NCBI GenBank assembly: GCA_025358155.1
Contig: JANYKR010000206.1
Span: 1-48,839 of the forward strand
Reading direction: 5' to 3'
Length of the DNA: 48,839 nt
DNA from: Betaproteobacteria bacterium
GTDB lineage: Bacteria; Pseudomonadota; Gammaproteobacteria; Burkholderiales; Burkholderiaceae_C
Position numbers and translations under genes: made by a program. The notes under the pieces were generated by a model. That model ran no database searches, was not told the origin of the DNA, and saw only the letters and a list, made by a program, of their open reading frames with translations. This document shows, piece after piece, positions 18,636 to 26,617 of this stretch. Position 1 is the stretch's first letter. Every line of letters begins with the position of its first letter.

Positions 18636-20090
18636 TCAGCGGTCGCTGACCCCGAACCTGCGCGACCAGCCCAGTTCAGCGACCAGGGTGTTCTGGCCGG
18701 ACCGCAGCGGCCGCCGCAGGCCCGCGCCGAGCCGCCATTCACCGGTGCTGCGCTCGGGCGTCCAGCCGGCCCAGGCCAGCGCCTGGCCCAGCGCGCCACC
18801 CCCGGTCTGCACGCCGCCGCCGCCGGCGGCACCGGCCAGCAATTCAGCCCCGATTCGCCACTGTGGCGCCACCGACCTGGCGGCGCCGGCCCCGAGCAGG
18901 CCGATCGAGTACGCACCCGCGCCGCCGGCAAATGCACTGTGCGCCTGGCCCGTGACGTAGAACGACTCGCCCAGGTAGCGGTCGAGCTTCAGGCCTACGG
19001 TGTCGAGCGCGCGATGCGTGGCGTCGTTGCGTGCGATGCCGGCATGGTGCTGCAGCACCGCTGTCCAGTCAGTGCGCACCACGCGCCCGCCGCTGCCTGC
19101 GGCAGGCTCCAGGTCCATGCCCAGCCAGGCGCTGGCCTGGCGCGCCTGCAGCCCGCCCTGCAGCGCGCGCAGCACGCCAAAGTCGACCCCGGCCCGCCAG
19201 CCGGGCGCAAACTGCCAGGCCAGCGTGCCGCTCAGTTTGCCGATCATGCCGCCTTGTGTGAGCACATTGCCGCCGCCGCCCAGGCCGGCCGCAGCACGCA
19301 GGCCCAGGTTCAGGCCGGGCAGCAGGTCGATCCCGGTCGCGGCTGTACCGAGAATTTCCATGTAGCCGGCCGCATCGCCCTGCGCCGCCGCCGCGGCTTC
19401 GATGCCCAGGCGCAGCGGGCCGCGGCCGGCCCACTCGGCGCGCGCGCCGACCAACCCGATGCGCCGCCCGCTGCCGCCACCCAAGCGGTATTGCCCGACC
19501 GACAACGCTGCGTGATCCAGCCCCAGGCCACTGGGTCCGCCGGTGGCCGACTCGCCGGCCGCTGCGCCGCCGTAGTGCTTGAAATCGCTGCGCCACTGGA
19601 GCAGCAGTCCGAGCTGGTTGCTTTTGATGTCACCGCTCGGAAAACGCACTTGCGACCACGATACGCCGGCCTGCATGCCCGGTGCGAGGTCGCTCAGCAG
19701 CGTCACCGACGGGCGCACCATCAGCCCGCCACCCACCGGGGCTGCGGCGCCGCCTCCGCCGCCCAGGTAGAGCCCGGCAGACAGGTGGAGTTGCCCGCCA
19801 AGCGCCCACTGGCGGCGCAACTCGGCGCCGCCGACGAACAGACCGCCCCGGTGGCCTGTGGCCGCGCCGTAGACCGCTGGCCCGAGCCGCCAGTCGTTGC
19901 CGATGTCGAACAGGTACGCGCCGCCGACCAGGCCCATCACCTCCCGATGCGGCAGGTGGACCACCTCGAAGCCCAGTGCGGCTGTGGCCTCCAGCGTCTG
20001 GGGCGCTGCGGCGGCAGCTGCCGTGCCGGTCAGCACCAGCAAGGCGAGTGGCGCGCTGTGGCGGATGGAGAGCCTGGGTCGAGCTTGCAT
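18636..20090 (-). CDS. Gly/Ala-rich envelope protein of unknown function
   Basis: A 484-residue protein with a clear signal peptide ([17 protein letters not shown], cleavage near residue 29). The rest alternates short beta-strand-like stretches with glycine-rich turns ([38 protein letters not shown]) and looks like an outer-membrane beta-barrel. I recognise no family. It lies between rarA (divergent) and the OprB-like porin (same strand, downstream). Confidence 0.7.
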   Translation of the reverse strand: MQARPRLSIRHSAPLALLVLTGTAAAAAAPQTLEATAALGFEVVHLPHREVMGLVGGAYLFDIGNDWRLGPAVYGAATGHRGGLFVGGAELRRQWALGGQLHLSAGLYLGGGGGAAAPVGGGLMVRPSVTLLSDLAPGMQAGVSWSQVRFPSGDIKSNQLGLLLQWRSDFKHYGGAAAGESATGGPSGLGLDHAALSVGQYRLGGGSGRRIGLVGARAEWAGRGPLRLGIEAAAAAQGDAAGYMEILGTAATGIDLLPGLNLGLRAAAGLGGGGNVLTQGGMIGKLSGTLAWQFAPGWRAGVDFGVLRALQGGLQARQASAWLGMDLEPAAGSGGRVVRTDWTAVLQHHAGIARNDATHRALDTVGLKLDRYLGESFYVTGQAHSAFAGGAGAYSIGLLGAGAARSVAPQWRIGAELLAGAAGGGGVQTGGGALGQALAWAGWTPERSTGEWRLGAGLRRPLRSGQNTLVAELGWSRRFGVSDR

Positions 20091-20237
20091 CGGGGTCTGC
20101 CGTGTACGTCGGTCGGGGCCGCCATCGTAATCGGGTGCGGTCTGGGCCGGTTTTCTCGGCAGGAGGGTGGCGGCATGGCCGGCAATGCCTCAGGTTTGTT
20201 CGGCTGCATCGGCAGCCTGCACTGACACAATAGCTGG

Positions 20238-21665
20238 ATGAATCCGCAGGAGTCGCTATTTGCCGCTGATCCAGTGCCCCTGCGCGCCGCTGGGCATGCG
20301 CCAGCGCCCGGTGCCGAAGTGCCCTTGGCCGAGCGCTTGCGGCCACAAACCCCCGACGAGGTGATCGGCCAGGCCCATCTGCTGGGGCCGGGCAAGCCGC
20401 TGCGGGTGGCGTTTGAAACCGGCAGGCTGCACTCGATGGTCCTGTGGGGGCCGCCGGGGGTGGGCAAGACCACGCTGGCGCGGCTGATGGCGGGGGCGGT
20501 GCGCTCGCGCTTCGTGGTGCTTTCGGCGGTGCTGGCCGGCGTCAAGGACATCCGCGAGGCGGTCGATCAGGCCCAGGCCGCGCGTCAGCTGCGGCCGGGC
20601 GGCCCCGGCACGGTGGTGTTTGTCGACGAGGTCCACCGCTTCAACAAGGCCCAGCAAGATGCCTTTTTGCCGCATGTCGAGTCAGGCCTTTTCACCTTCA
20701 TCGGTGCCACCACCGAGAACCCGAGCTTCGAGGTCAATGCCGCGCTGCTATCGCGGGCCACGGTGCATGTGCTCAAGTCGCTGGACGATGCCGAACTGAG
20801 CCAGCTGATCCTGCGCGCCCAAGCAGCACTGAGCGCGCCGCCGCTCTCTGACGCCGCCCGGCAGCGCTTGATCGGCTATGCCGACGGCGACGCCCGGCGC
20901 TTGCTCAATGCCTACCAGAGCCTGGTCGAACTGGTGCAGGACCTGCCCGGTGCCGATACCGATGCGGCGGGTGCGCCCGAGATCGGCGAGGCCCGACTGG
21001 AGCAGGCACTGGGCGAAATGCTGCGCCGCTACGACAAGGGCGGCGACCAGTTCTACGACATGATCTCGGCGCTGCACAAGAGCGTGCGCGGGTCTGATCC
21101 GGACGCTGCGCTGTACTGGCTGGCGCGCATGCTCGACGGCGGCGTCGATGCCCGCTACGTGGTCCGCCGGGTGTTGCGCATGGCCAGTGAGGACATCGGC
21201 CTGGCCGACCCGCGAGGCCAGCAACTGGCGCTGGAGGCGGCCCAGGTCTATGAGCGACTGGGCTCGCCCGAGGGCGAACTGGCGTTGGCGCAGGCGGTGG
21301 TCTACCTGGCCGTCGCGCCCAAGAGCAACGCGGTCTACACCGCCTGGAACGCGGTGCGGGCACTGGTCAAGCAAGACAGCACGCGCCCGGTGCCAATGCA
21401 CCTGCGCAATGCCCCCACCTCGCTCATGAAGGGCCTGGGCCATGGCGCCGGCTACCGCTACGCCCACGACGAGGCGGATGGTTTTGCCGCGGGCGAGTCC
21501 TACCTGCCTGACGGGCTGGCGGCGCAGCTGTTCTACCAGCCGGTGCCGCGTGGCCTGGAGTTGCGCATCGGCGAGCGCCTGGCCGAGCTGCGGCGACGAA
21601 ACGAAGCCGCGCGCACTCAGCGCGCAAACCCGAACAGTGGCCCAGCGGCTGCGGGATCAACCTGA
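20238..21665 (+). CDS. rarA: replication-associated recombination protein A
   Basis: AAA+ ATPase (MgsA/RarA, relative of clamp loaders and WRNIP1) that acts at stalled replication forks. The 475-residue protein has Walker [10 protein letters not shown] near residue 72, Walker B with [16 protein letters not shown] near 133, sensor 1 in [12 protein letters not shown], then the C-terminal tetramerisation part ([25 protein letters not shown]). In E. coli rarA directly follows lolA; here 15 kb of other genes lie between. A few extra residues follow the normal C-terminus (about [11 protein letters not shown]). Confidence 0.96.
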   Translation: MNPQESLFAADPVPLRAAGHAPAPGAEVPLAERLRPQTPDEVIGQAHLLGPGKPLRVAFETGRLHSMVLWGPPGVGKTTLARLMAGAVRSRFVVLSAVLAGVKDIREAVDQAQAARQLRPGGPGTVVFVDEVHRFNKAQQDAFLPHVESGLFTFIGATTENPSFEVNAALLSRATVHVLKSLDDAELSQLILRAQAALSAPPLSDAARQRLIGYADGDARRLLNAYQSLVELVQDLPGADTDAAGAPEIGEARLEQALGEMLRRYDKGGDQFYDMISALHKSVRGSDPDAALYWLARMLDGGVDARYVVRRVLRMASEDIGLADPRGQQLALEAAQVYERLGSPEGELALAQAVVYLAVAPKSNAVYTAWNAVRALVKQDSTRPVPMHLRNAPTSLMKGLGHGAGYRYAHDEADGFAAGESYLPDGLAAQLFYQPVPRGLELRIGERLAELRRRNEAARTQRANPNSGPAAAGST

Positions 21666-21708
21666 GCGCGCCTGACAGTCGGCCGGGTTGGCGCAGGTTC
21701 TGAGGACT

Positions 21709-21728
21709 GACGGGGGGGTTCTCCCGTC
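21709..21728 (+). terminator. possible rarA terminator hairpin
   Basis: GACGGG and CCCGTC pair around an 8-base loop, about 45 bases after the rarA stop. It is GC-rich but followed by CTGTTGCC rather than a T-run, so termination efficiency is doubtful. Confidence 0.3.
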
Positions 21729-21750
21729 CTGTTGCCCTGCAGGGCGACCC

Positions 21751-21756
21751 TACAAT
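21751..21756 (+). promoter_or_regulatory. candidate -10 box before the liv operon
   Basis: TACAAT (5 of 6 to consensus) in the 225-base gap between rarA and livH, about 135 bases before the livH start. No good -35 hexamer is seen at 16-18 bases. It is the most promoter-like element in the gap. Confidence 0.3.
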
Positions 21757-21890
21757 TCCTCGCAGCCGGGCCGGCCAGCGCGGCCAATTCACGGCCAGCT
21801 TCTTGCTCGCAACAGCCTAAGTTGACGGAAGATGTTGCAAGGCCTACCGGGCCAAGCAATCTGCCGAACAACGCACCGGAGACCCCCGCC

Positions 21891-22814
21891 ATGGACACCT
21901 TGTTGCAACAGATCATCAACGGTCTGGTGCTGGGCAGCATGTATGCCCTTGTGGCACTGGGTTACACGATGGTCTACGGCATCATCAACCTGATCAACTT
22001 CGCCCACGGCGAGGTTCTGATGGTGGGCGCGCTGACCAGCTGGACGGTGCTGCGGGTGCTGGCCGGCTCGGGCCTGCCGGGCTGGGTGATGCTGCTGGTG
22101 GCGCTGCTGGCGGCCATCGTGGTGTGTGCCGCGCTCAACTACCTGATCGAGAAGATCGCCTACCGGCCGCTGCGCAATGCGCCCCGGCTGGCCCCGCTGA
22201 TCACCGCGATGGGCATGAGCCTGCTGCTGCAGACCTTGGCCATGATCATTTGGCAGCCCAGCATGAAGCCCTACCCGATCCTGCTGCCCAATGACCCGAT
22301 CTTCATCGGCGGCGCGGTCATCAACCTGACGCAGATCCTGATCCTGGTGACCACTGCGGTCACGCTGACCGGGCTGATGTACCTGGTCAACCGCACCAAA
22401 CTGGGCCGGGCCATGCGGGCCACCGCCGAGAACCCCCGGGTCGCGGCCCTGATGGGCGTGCGCCCTGACCATGTGATCTCGGCCACCTTCATCATCGGCG
22501 CGGTGCTGGCGGCGCTGGCGGGTGTGATGTACGCCGCCAACTACGGCACGGTGCAGCACACCATGGGCTTTTTGCCGGGCCTCAAGGCCTTCACGGCGGC
22601 GGTGTTTGGCGGCATCGGCAATCTCGCCGGTGCGGTGGTGGGCGGGGTGCTGCTGGGGCTGATCGAGGCACTCGGCTCGGGCTACATCGGCACCCTCACC
22701 GGCGGCGTGCTGGGCAGCCAGTACAGCGACATCTTTGCCTTCATGGTGCTGATCCTGGTGCTCACCGTGCGGCCGCAGGGCTTGCTCGGCGAACGTGTCG
22801 CGGACCGGGCCTGA
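21891..22814 (+). CDS. livH: branched-chain amino acid ABC permease LivH
   Basis: Inner-membrane permease subunit of a hydrophobic amino-acid ABC importer. The 307-residue protein begins MDTLLQQIINGLVLGSMYAL, the classic LivH start, and includes GYTMVYGIINLINFAHGEV and the C-terminal GGIGNLAGAVVGGVLLG. The frame is open 53 codons further upstream, but the LivH start and the GGAGA just before 21891 settle the choice. It is the first gene of livHMGF. No substrate-binding protein gene is in the cluster, so specificity cannot be inferred beyond the family. Confidence 0.94.
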   Translation: MDTLLQQIINGLVLGSMYALVALGYTMVYGIINLINFAHGEVLMVGALTSWTVLRVLAGSGLPGWVMLLVALLAAIVVCAALNYLIEKIAYRPLRNAPRLAPLITAMGMSLLLQTLAMIIWQPSMKPYPILLPNDPIFIGGAVINLTQILILVTTAVTLTGLMYLVNRTKLGRAMRATAENPRVAALMGVRPDHVISATFIIGAVLAALAGVMYAANYGTVQHTMGFLPGLKAFTAAVFGGIGNLAGAVVGGVLLGLIEALGSGYIGTLTGGVLGSQYSDIFAFMVLILVLTVRPQGLLGERVADRA

Positions 22815-22832
22815 ACACGGGGAACACACACC

Positions 22833-23918
22833 ATGAAAAACAAGCTCCTTGTCTTCCTGATTGCCGCAGTCGCCCTGCTGATACTGCCCTTGCTGGCACA
22901 GCATGTGGGCAACTTCTGGGTCCGCATGCTCGACTTTGCGCTGCTCTACGTGTTGCTGGCGCTGGGCCTCAACATCGTGGTGGGTTACGCCGGCTTGCTC
23001 GACCTGGGCTATGTCGCCTTCTACGCGGTGGGTGCGTACATGTTCGGCCTGATGGCGTCGCCCCACCTGTCCGAGAACTTTGCCGCCATCAAGGCCATCT
23101 TCCCCAACGGCCTGCACACGCCGATCTGGCTGGTGATCCCGCTCGGTGCGGCGCTGGCGGGCCTGGCCGGGGTGACGCTGGGCGCACCCACGCTCAAGCT
23201 GCGGGGCGACTACCTGGCCATCGTCACGCTGGGGTTTGGCGAGATCGTTCGGGTGTTCATGAACAACCTCGACCGTCCGGTCAACATCACCAACGGCCCG
23301 AAGGGCCTGATCCAGATCGACAGCATGAAGTTCTTCGGCATCGACCTGGGCAAGAACGGTGACCTGTTCGGCATGGAGATCAGTTCGGTCACCAAGTACT
23401 ACTACCTGTTCCTGGCGCTGGTGGTCATCAGCGTGGTGATCTGCTACCGGCTGGAGCAAAGCCGCATCGGCCGCGCCTGGATGGCGATCCGCGAGGACGA
23501 GATCGCCGCCAAGGCGATGGGCATCAACACCCGCAACCTCAAGTTGCTGGCGTTTGGCATGGGCGCCACCTTCGGCGGTGTGTCGGGGGTGATGTTTGCC
23601 ACCTTCCAGGGCTTTGTTTCGCCCGAGTCGTTTTCGCTGCAGGAGAGCGTGATGATCGTGGCGATGGTGGTGCTGGGCGCGGTGCTGCTGGCCGCGCTGC
23701 CCGAGGCGCTGCGCTGGGTGGCGGGTGAACTGGACTTGCAGCGCCTGACCGACGGCCGTATCGACGCCGCGATCCTGCGCCAGCTGATGATCGCGCTGGC
23801 GATGATTGCGATCATGCTGACCCGGCCGCGGGGCCTGTGGCCCTCGCCCGAGCATGGCAAGGCAGCGCCGCAGCCGCTGGCCAAGCCTGCGGTCAGTCCC
23901 GCCCCTGCTGCACGCTGA
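22833..23918 (+). CDS. livM: branched-chain amino acid ABC permease LivM
   Basis: Second permease subunit, 361 residues, with about eight to ten membrane helices. The conserved GLNIVVGYAGLLDLGYVAFYAVGAY segment (about residues 48-72) and GDYLAIVTLGFGEIVRV identify it, and IGRAWMAIREDEIAAKAMG is the cytoplasmic coupling loop facing the ATPases. It starts 18 bases after livH and ends 16 bases before livG. The C-terminus has an Ala/Pro-rich tail. Confidence 0.94.
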   Translation: MKNKLLVFLIAAVALLILPLLAQHVGNFWVRMLDFALLYVLLALGLNIVVGYAGLLDLGYVAFYAVGAYMFGLMASPHLSENFAAIKAIFPNGLHTPIWLVIPLGAALAGLAGVTLGAPTLKLRGDYLAIVTLGFGEIVRVFMNNLDRPVNITNGPKGLIQIDSMKFFGIDLGKNGDLFGMEISSVTKYYYLFLALVVISVVICYRLEQSRIGRAWMAIREDEIAAKAMGINTRNLKLLAFGMGATFGGVSGVMFATFQGFVSPESFSLQESVMIVAMVVLGAVLLAALPEALRWVAGELDLQRLTDGRIDAAILRQLMIALAMIAIMLTRPRGLWPSPEHGKAAPQPLAKPAVSPAPAAR

Positions 23919-23934
23919 CCGGAGGCACCCAACC

Positions 23935-24711
23935 ATGAGCGAAACCGTGTTGAAAGTGCTGGGCGTGTCCAAGCGTTTTGGTGGGCTGCAGGCCTTGTCG
24001 GATGTGGGTATCACGATCAACAAAGGCCAGGTCTATGGCCTGATCGGGCCCAACGGCGCCGGCAAGACGACGTTTTTCAACGTGATTACCGGGCTCTACA
24101 CCCCCGACTCAGGCTCGTTCGATCTGGGCGGCGCGCCCTACAAGCCGACCGCGGTACACGAGGTGGCCAAGGCCGGCATCGCCCGCACCTTCCAGAACAT
24201 ACGGCTGTTTGCCGAGATGACCGCGCTCGAGAACGTGATGGTCGGCCGCCATGTGCGCACCAAGTCCGGCCTGATCGGGGCGGTGCTGCGCACGCCCGGC
24301 TTCAAGGCCGAGGAGGCGGCGATTGCCCGGCGTGCCCAGGAGCTGCTGGACTACGTTGGCATCGGCCGCTACGCCGAGTACAAGGCGCGCACGCTCAGTT
24401 ACGGCGACCAGCGCCGGTTGGAGATCGCCCGCGCGCTGGCCACCGACCCCAAGTTGATTGCGCTGGACGAACCCGCAGCTGGCATGAACGCGACTGAAAA
24501 GGTGGTTCTGCGCGAGCTGATCGACCGCATCCGCAAAGACGGCCGCACCATCTTGCTGATCGAGCACGACGTCAAGCTGGTGATGGGCCTGTGCGACCGG
24601 GTCACCGTGCTCGATTACGGCAAGCAGATCGCCGAGGGCACACCCTACGACGTGCAGCGCAACGACAAGGTGATCGAGGCCTACCTCGGCGCCGGCCACA
24701 AGGCGCATTGA
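23935..24711 (+). CDS. livG: branched-chain amino acid ABC ATPase LivG
   Basis: Cytoplasmic ATPase of 258 residues: Walker A GPNGAGKTT, signature LSYGDQRRLEIA, Walker B LIALDEP and the LivG-type AAGMNATEK after it, then the switch His in LIEHDVKLVMGLCD. The start MSETVLKVLG is supported by a GGAGG at 23921-23925. A 195-base hairpin-rich gap separates it from livF. Confidence 0.95.
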   Translation: MSETVLKVLGVSKRFGGLQALSDVGITINKGQVYGLIGPNGAGKTTFFNVITGLYTPDSGSFDLGGAPYKPTAVHEVAKAGIARTFQNIRLFAEMTALENVMVGRHVRTKSGLIGAVLRTPGFKAEEAAIARRAQELLDYVGIGRYAEYKARTLSYGDQRRLEIARALATDPKLIALDEPAAGMNATEKVVLRELIDRIRKDGRTILLIEHDVKLVMGLCDRVTVLDYGKQIAEGTPYDVQRNDKVIEAYLGAGHKAH

Positions 24712-24715
24712 TGGC

Positions 24716-24870
24716 CCACCCCCGAAGCGCCTTCGGCGCTCCCCCTCAAGGGGGCCGGGCCCGGACGAAGAGCAGTCCCTGCGGACTGTTCTCCGCCTGC
24801 GAGGGCCGGCCGGCCTGCGAGCCGGCTGGCGCCGCCAGCGGCCCGGCGAAGCCGGTTCCGCGGCGTCTGC
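24716..24870. repeat. hairpin-rich intergenic repeat element inside the liv operon
   Basis: This non-coding stretch contains consecutive perfect hairpins: AGCGCC-TTC-GGCGCT (24726-24740), CCCCC/GGGGG (24741-24754) and CAGTCC-CTGC-GGACTG (24773-24788), then further GC-rich self-complementary sequence (GGCCGGCCGG, GAGCCGGCTGGC). The opening, CCCCCGAAGCGCC followed by TTCGGCGCTCCCCCTC, resembles dispersed intergenic repeats that I recall from Comamonadaceae genomes; that recollection was not checked. It could stabilise the upstream livHMG message or lower livF expression. Confidence 0.65.
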
Positions 24871-24906
24871 TTGGTAGCAACACTGCACTAGGTGCGGAGA
24901 CTTGAG

Positions 24907-25629
24907 ATGAACAACAACAACGACGTATTGCTCGAAGTCAGCGGCTTGAAGGTGGCCTATGGCGGCATCCAGGCCGTCAAGGGCGTGAGCTTTCAGGTGC
25001 GGCAGGGCGAGCTGGTCTCGCTGATCGGCGCCAACGGCGCGGGCAAGACCACCACGCTCAAGGCGATCACCGCCACCCAGCCGCTGGCCGACGGCGAGAT
25101 CCGCTTCATGGGCCAGTCGATCAAGGGACAAGGCGCCTGGGATCTGGTCAAGCAAGGCCTGGTGATGGTGCCCGAGGGCCGGGGCACCTTCACCCGCATG
25201 ACCATCACCGAGAACCTGCTGATGGGCGCCCACCTGCGCGAGGACAAGGAGGTGCAGGACGACATCGCCAAGGTGTTTGGCATCTTCCCGCGCCTGAAAG
25301 AGCGTGCTGCACAACTGGCCGGCACCATGAGCGGCGGCGAGCAGCAGATGCTGGCGATGGGCCGCGCGCTGATGGCCCGGCCCAAGGTGCTGCTGCTCGA
25401 CGAGCCGTCGATGGGCCTGTCCCCCATCATGGTCGACAAGATCTTCGAGGTGGTGGCCGACATCCACAACCGGGGCACCACCATCTTGCTGGTCGAACAA
25501 AATGCCAGCCGTGCGCTGGGTTTGGCGAACCGGGGCTACGTGATGGACTCGGGCGAAATCACCATGAGTGGCGACGCCAAGGCGCTGCTCGACGACCCCA
25601 AGGTCAGGGCGGCGTACCTGGGCGAGTGA
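24907..25629 (+). CDS. livF: branched-chain amino acid ABC ATPase LivF
   Basis: Second ATPase, 240 residues: Walker A GANGAGKTT, signature MSGGEQQMLAMGRAL, Walker B VLLLDEPSMGLSP and His switch replaced by the LivF-type LLVEQNASRAL. The ATG at 24907 is preferred to 24892 because the extra codons are not conserved-looking and a GGAGA lies just upstream of it. It is the last gene of the operon; a hairpin follows its stop directly. Confidence 0.95.
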   Translation: MNNNNDVLLEVSGLKVAYGGIQAVKGVSFQVRQGELVSLIGANGAGKTTTLKAITATQPLADGEIRFMGQSIKGQGAWDLVKQGLVMVPEGRGTFTRMTITENLLMGAHLREDKEVQDDIAKVFGIFPRLKERAAQLAGTMSGGEQQMLAMGRALMARPKVLLLDEPSMGLSPIMVDKIFEVVADIHNRGTTILLVEQNASRALGLANRGYVMDSGEITMSGDAKALLDDPKVRAAYLGE

Positions 25630-25647
25630 GGCCGGCCGCTGCCGGCC
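25630..25647 (+). terminator. hairpin directly after the liv operon
   Basis: GGCCGGC and GCCGGCC (7 bp, perfect) around the loop CGCT start at the base after the livF stop. Only CGCTTGTC follows, so there is no strong T-tract; it may be a weak terminator or a 3' stabiliser before rlmJ. Confidence 0.4.
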
Positions 25648-25715
25648 CGCTTGTCAATGGCAGCTTGGCCAGCTTGCCGGCCTGAAAGCCGCCCGCCGCA
25701 TGGCACCATCCTGCC

Positions 25716-26573
25716 ATGCTCGCCTACCGCCATGCCTTTCACGCCGGCAACCATGCCGATGTACTCAAACACGCTGTGCTGGTCGCACTGCTGCGCCACC
25801 TCAACCTCAAAGACAAGGCCTGGCGCCTGATCGACAGCCACGCCGGCGCGGGCGCCTACGCCCTGCACGCCGAGCATGCGCAAAAACATGCCGAGTACAA
25901 ACAGGGCATCGCCAAGCTCTGGCCGACGTCTAACCTGCTGGACTTGCCGCCGCTGCTGGCCGACTACCTGGCCCAGGTGCAGGCCTTCAACCCGCACGAG
26001 GAGTTGACGCTCTACCCCGGCTCACCGCGTTTTGCCAGGGCGCTGATGCGGCCGCAGGACCAGCTTCGGCTGTTTGAGCTGCACCCCACCGACCACGCCC
26101 TGCTGGTTGAAAACTTTGCCGGCGACAAGCAGGTGATGGTGCACAAGGCCGACGGTTTTGCCGGCCTCAAATCTCAACTGCCGCCGCCCAGCCGGCGCGG
26201 CCTGCTGCTGATGGACCCGAGCTACGAGATCAAGACCGACTACCCAGCCGTGGTGGCCGCAGCCCGTGAAGCCTTGACCCGCTTTGCCGAGGGCATGGTG
26301 ATGGTCTGGTACCCCCATATCGACCTGCGGGAATCATTGCAACTGCCCACCCGGCTCAAAGCCGTGGCCGAAACCCAGGCCAAAAAGGGCTGGCTGCACG
26401 CCCGCCTGACCGTGGCCGAGCCCAATGACCGGGGCTTTGGCATGCTGGGCAGCGGGCTGTTCATCATCAACCCGCCCCACACCTTGATGGCGGCGCTGCG
26501 CGAGGGCCTGCCGCTGCTGGTGCGCCTGCTGGGGCAGTACGCCGGGGCAGGGTATCGGCTGGAGGGCGCTTGA
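25716..26573 (+). CDS. rlmJ: 23S rRNA (adenine-2030-N6)-methyltransferase RlmJ
   Basis: SAM-dependent methyltransferase modifying A2030 of 23S rRNA. The 285-residue protein begins MLAYRHAFHAGNHADVLKH, the conserved RlmJ start, and has the SAM-binding DSHAGAGAYAL and the catalytic MDPSYEIKTDY (family motif DPxY). The C-terminus shows GSGLFIINPPHTL. It lies 86 bases after livF and converges on garD. Confidence 0.95.
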   Translation: MLAYRHAFHAGNHADVLKHAVLVALLRHLNLKDKAWRLIDSHAGAGAYALHAEHAQKHAEYKQGIAKLWPTSNLLDLPPLLADYLAQVQAFNPHEELTLYPGSPRFARALMRPQDQLRLFELHPTDHALLVENFAGDKQVMVHKADGFAGLKSQLPPPSRRGLLLMDPSYEIKTDYPAVVAAAREALTRFAEGMVMVWYPHIDLRESLQLPTRLKAVAETQAKKGWLHARLTVAEPNDRGFGMLGSGLFIINPPHTLMAALREGLPLLVRLLGQYAGAGYRLEGA

Positions 26574-26617
26574 AGGCCTTGAACAGGGTCACCCGGGCCT
26601 GCACCCGAGAACACCTC

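Noticed and set aside
5210-20237. Recent genomic island with integrase or attachment sites
   Set aside because: No integrase, transposase, tRNA gene or flanking direct repeats were seen, and base composition looks similar to the surroundings by eye.
21789-24023. Long open frame antisense to livH and livM (about 744 codons)
   Set aside because: It is a shadow of GC-rich third positions; the plus-strand proteins are clear family members.
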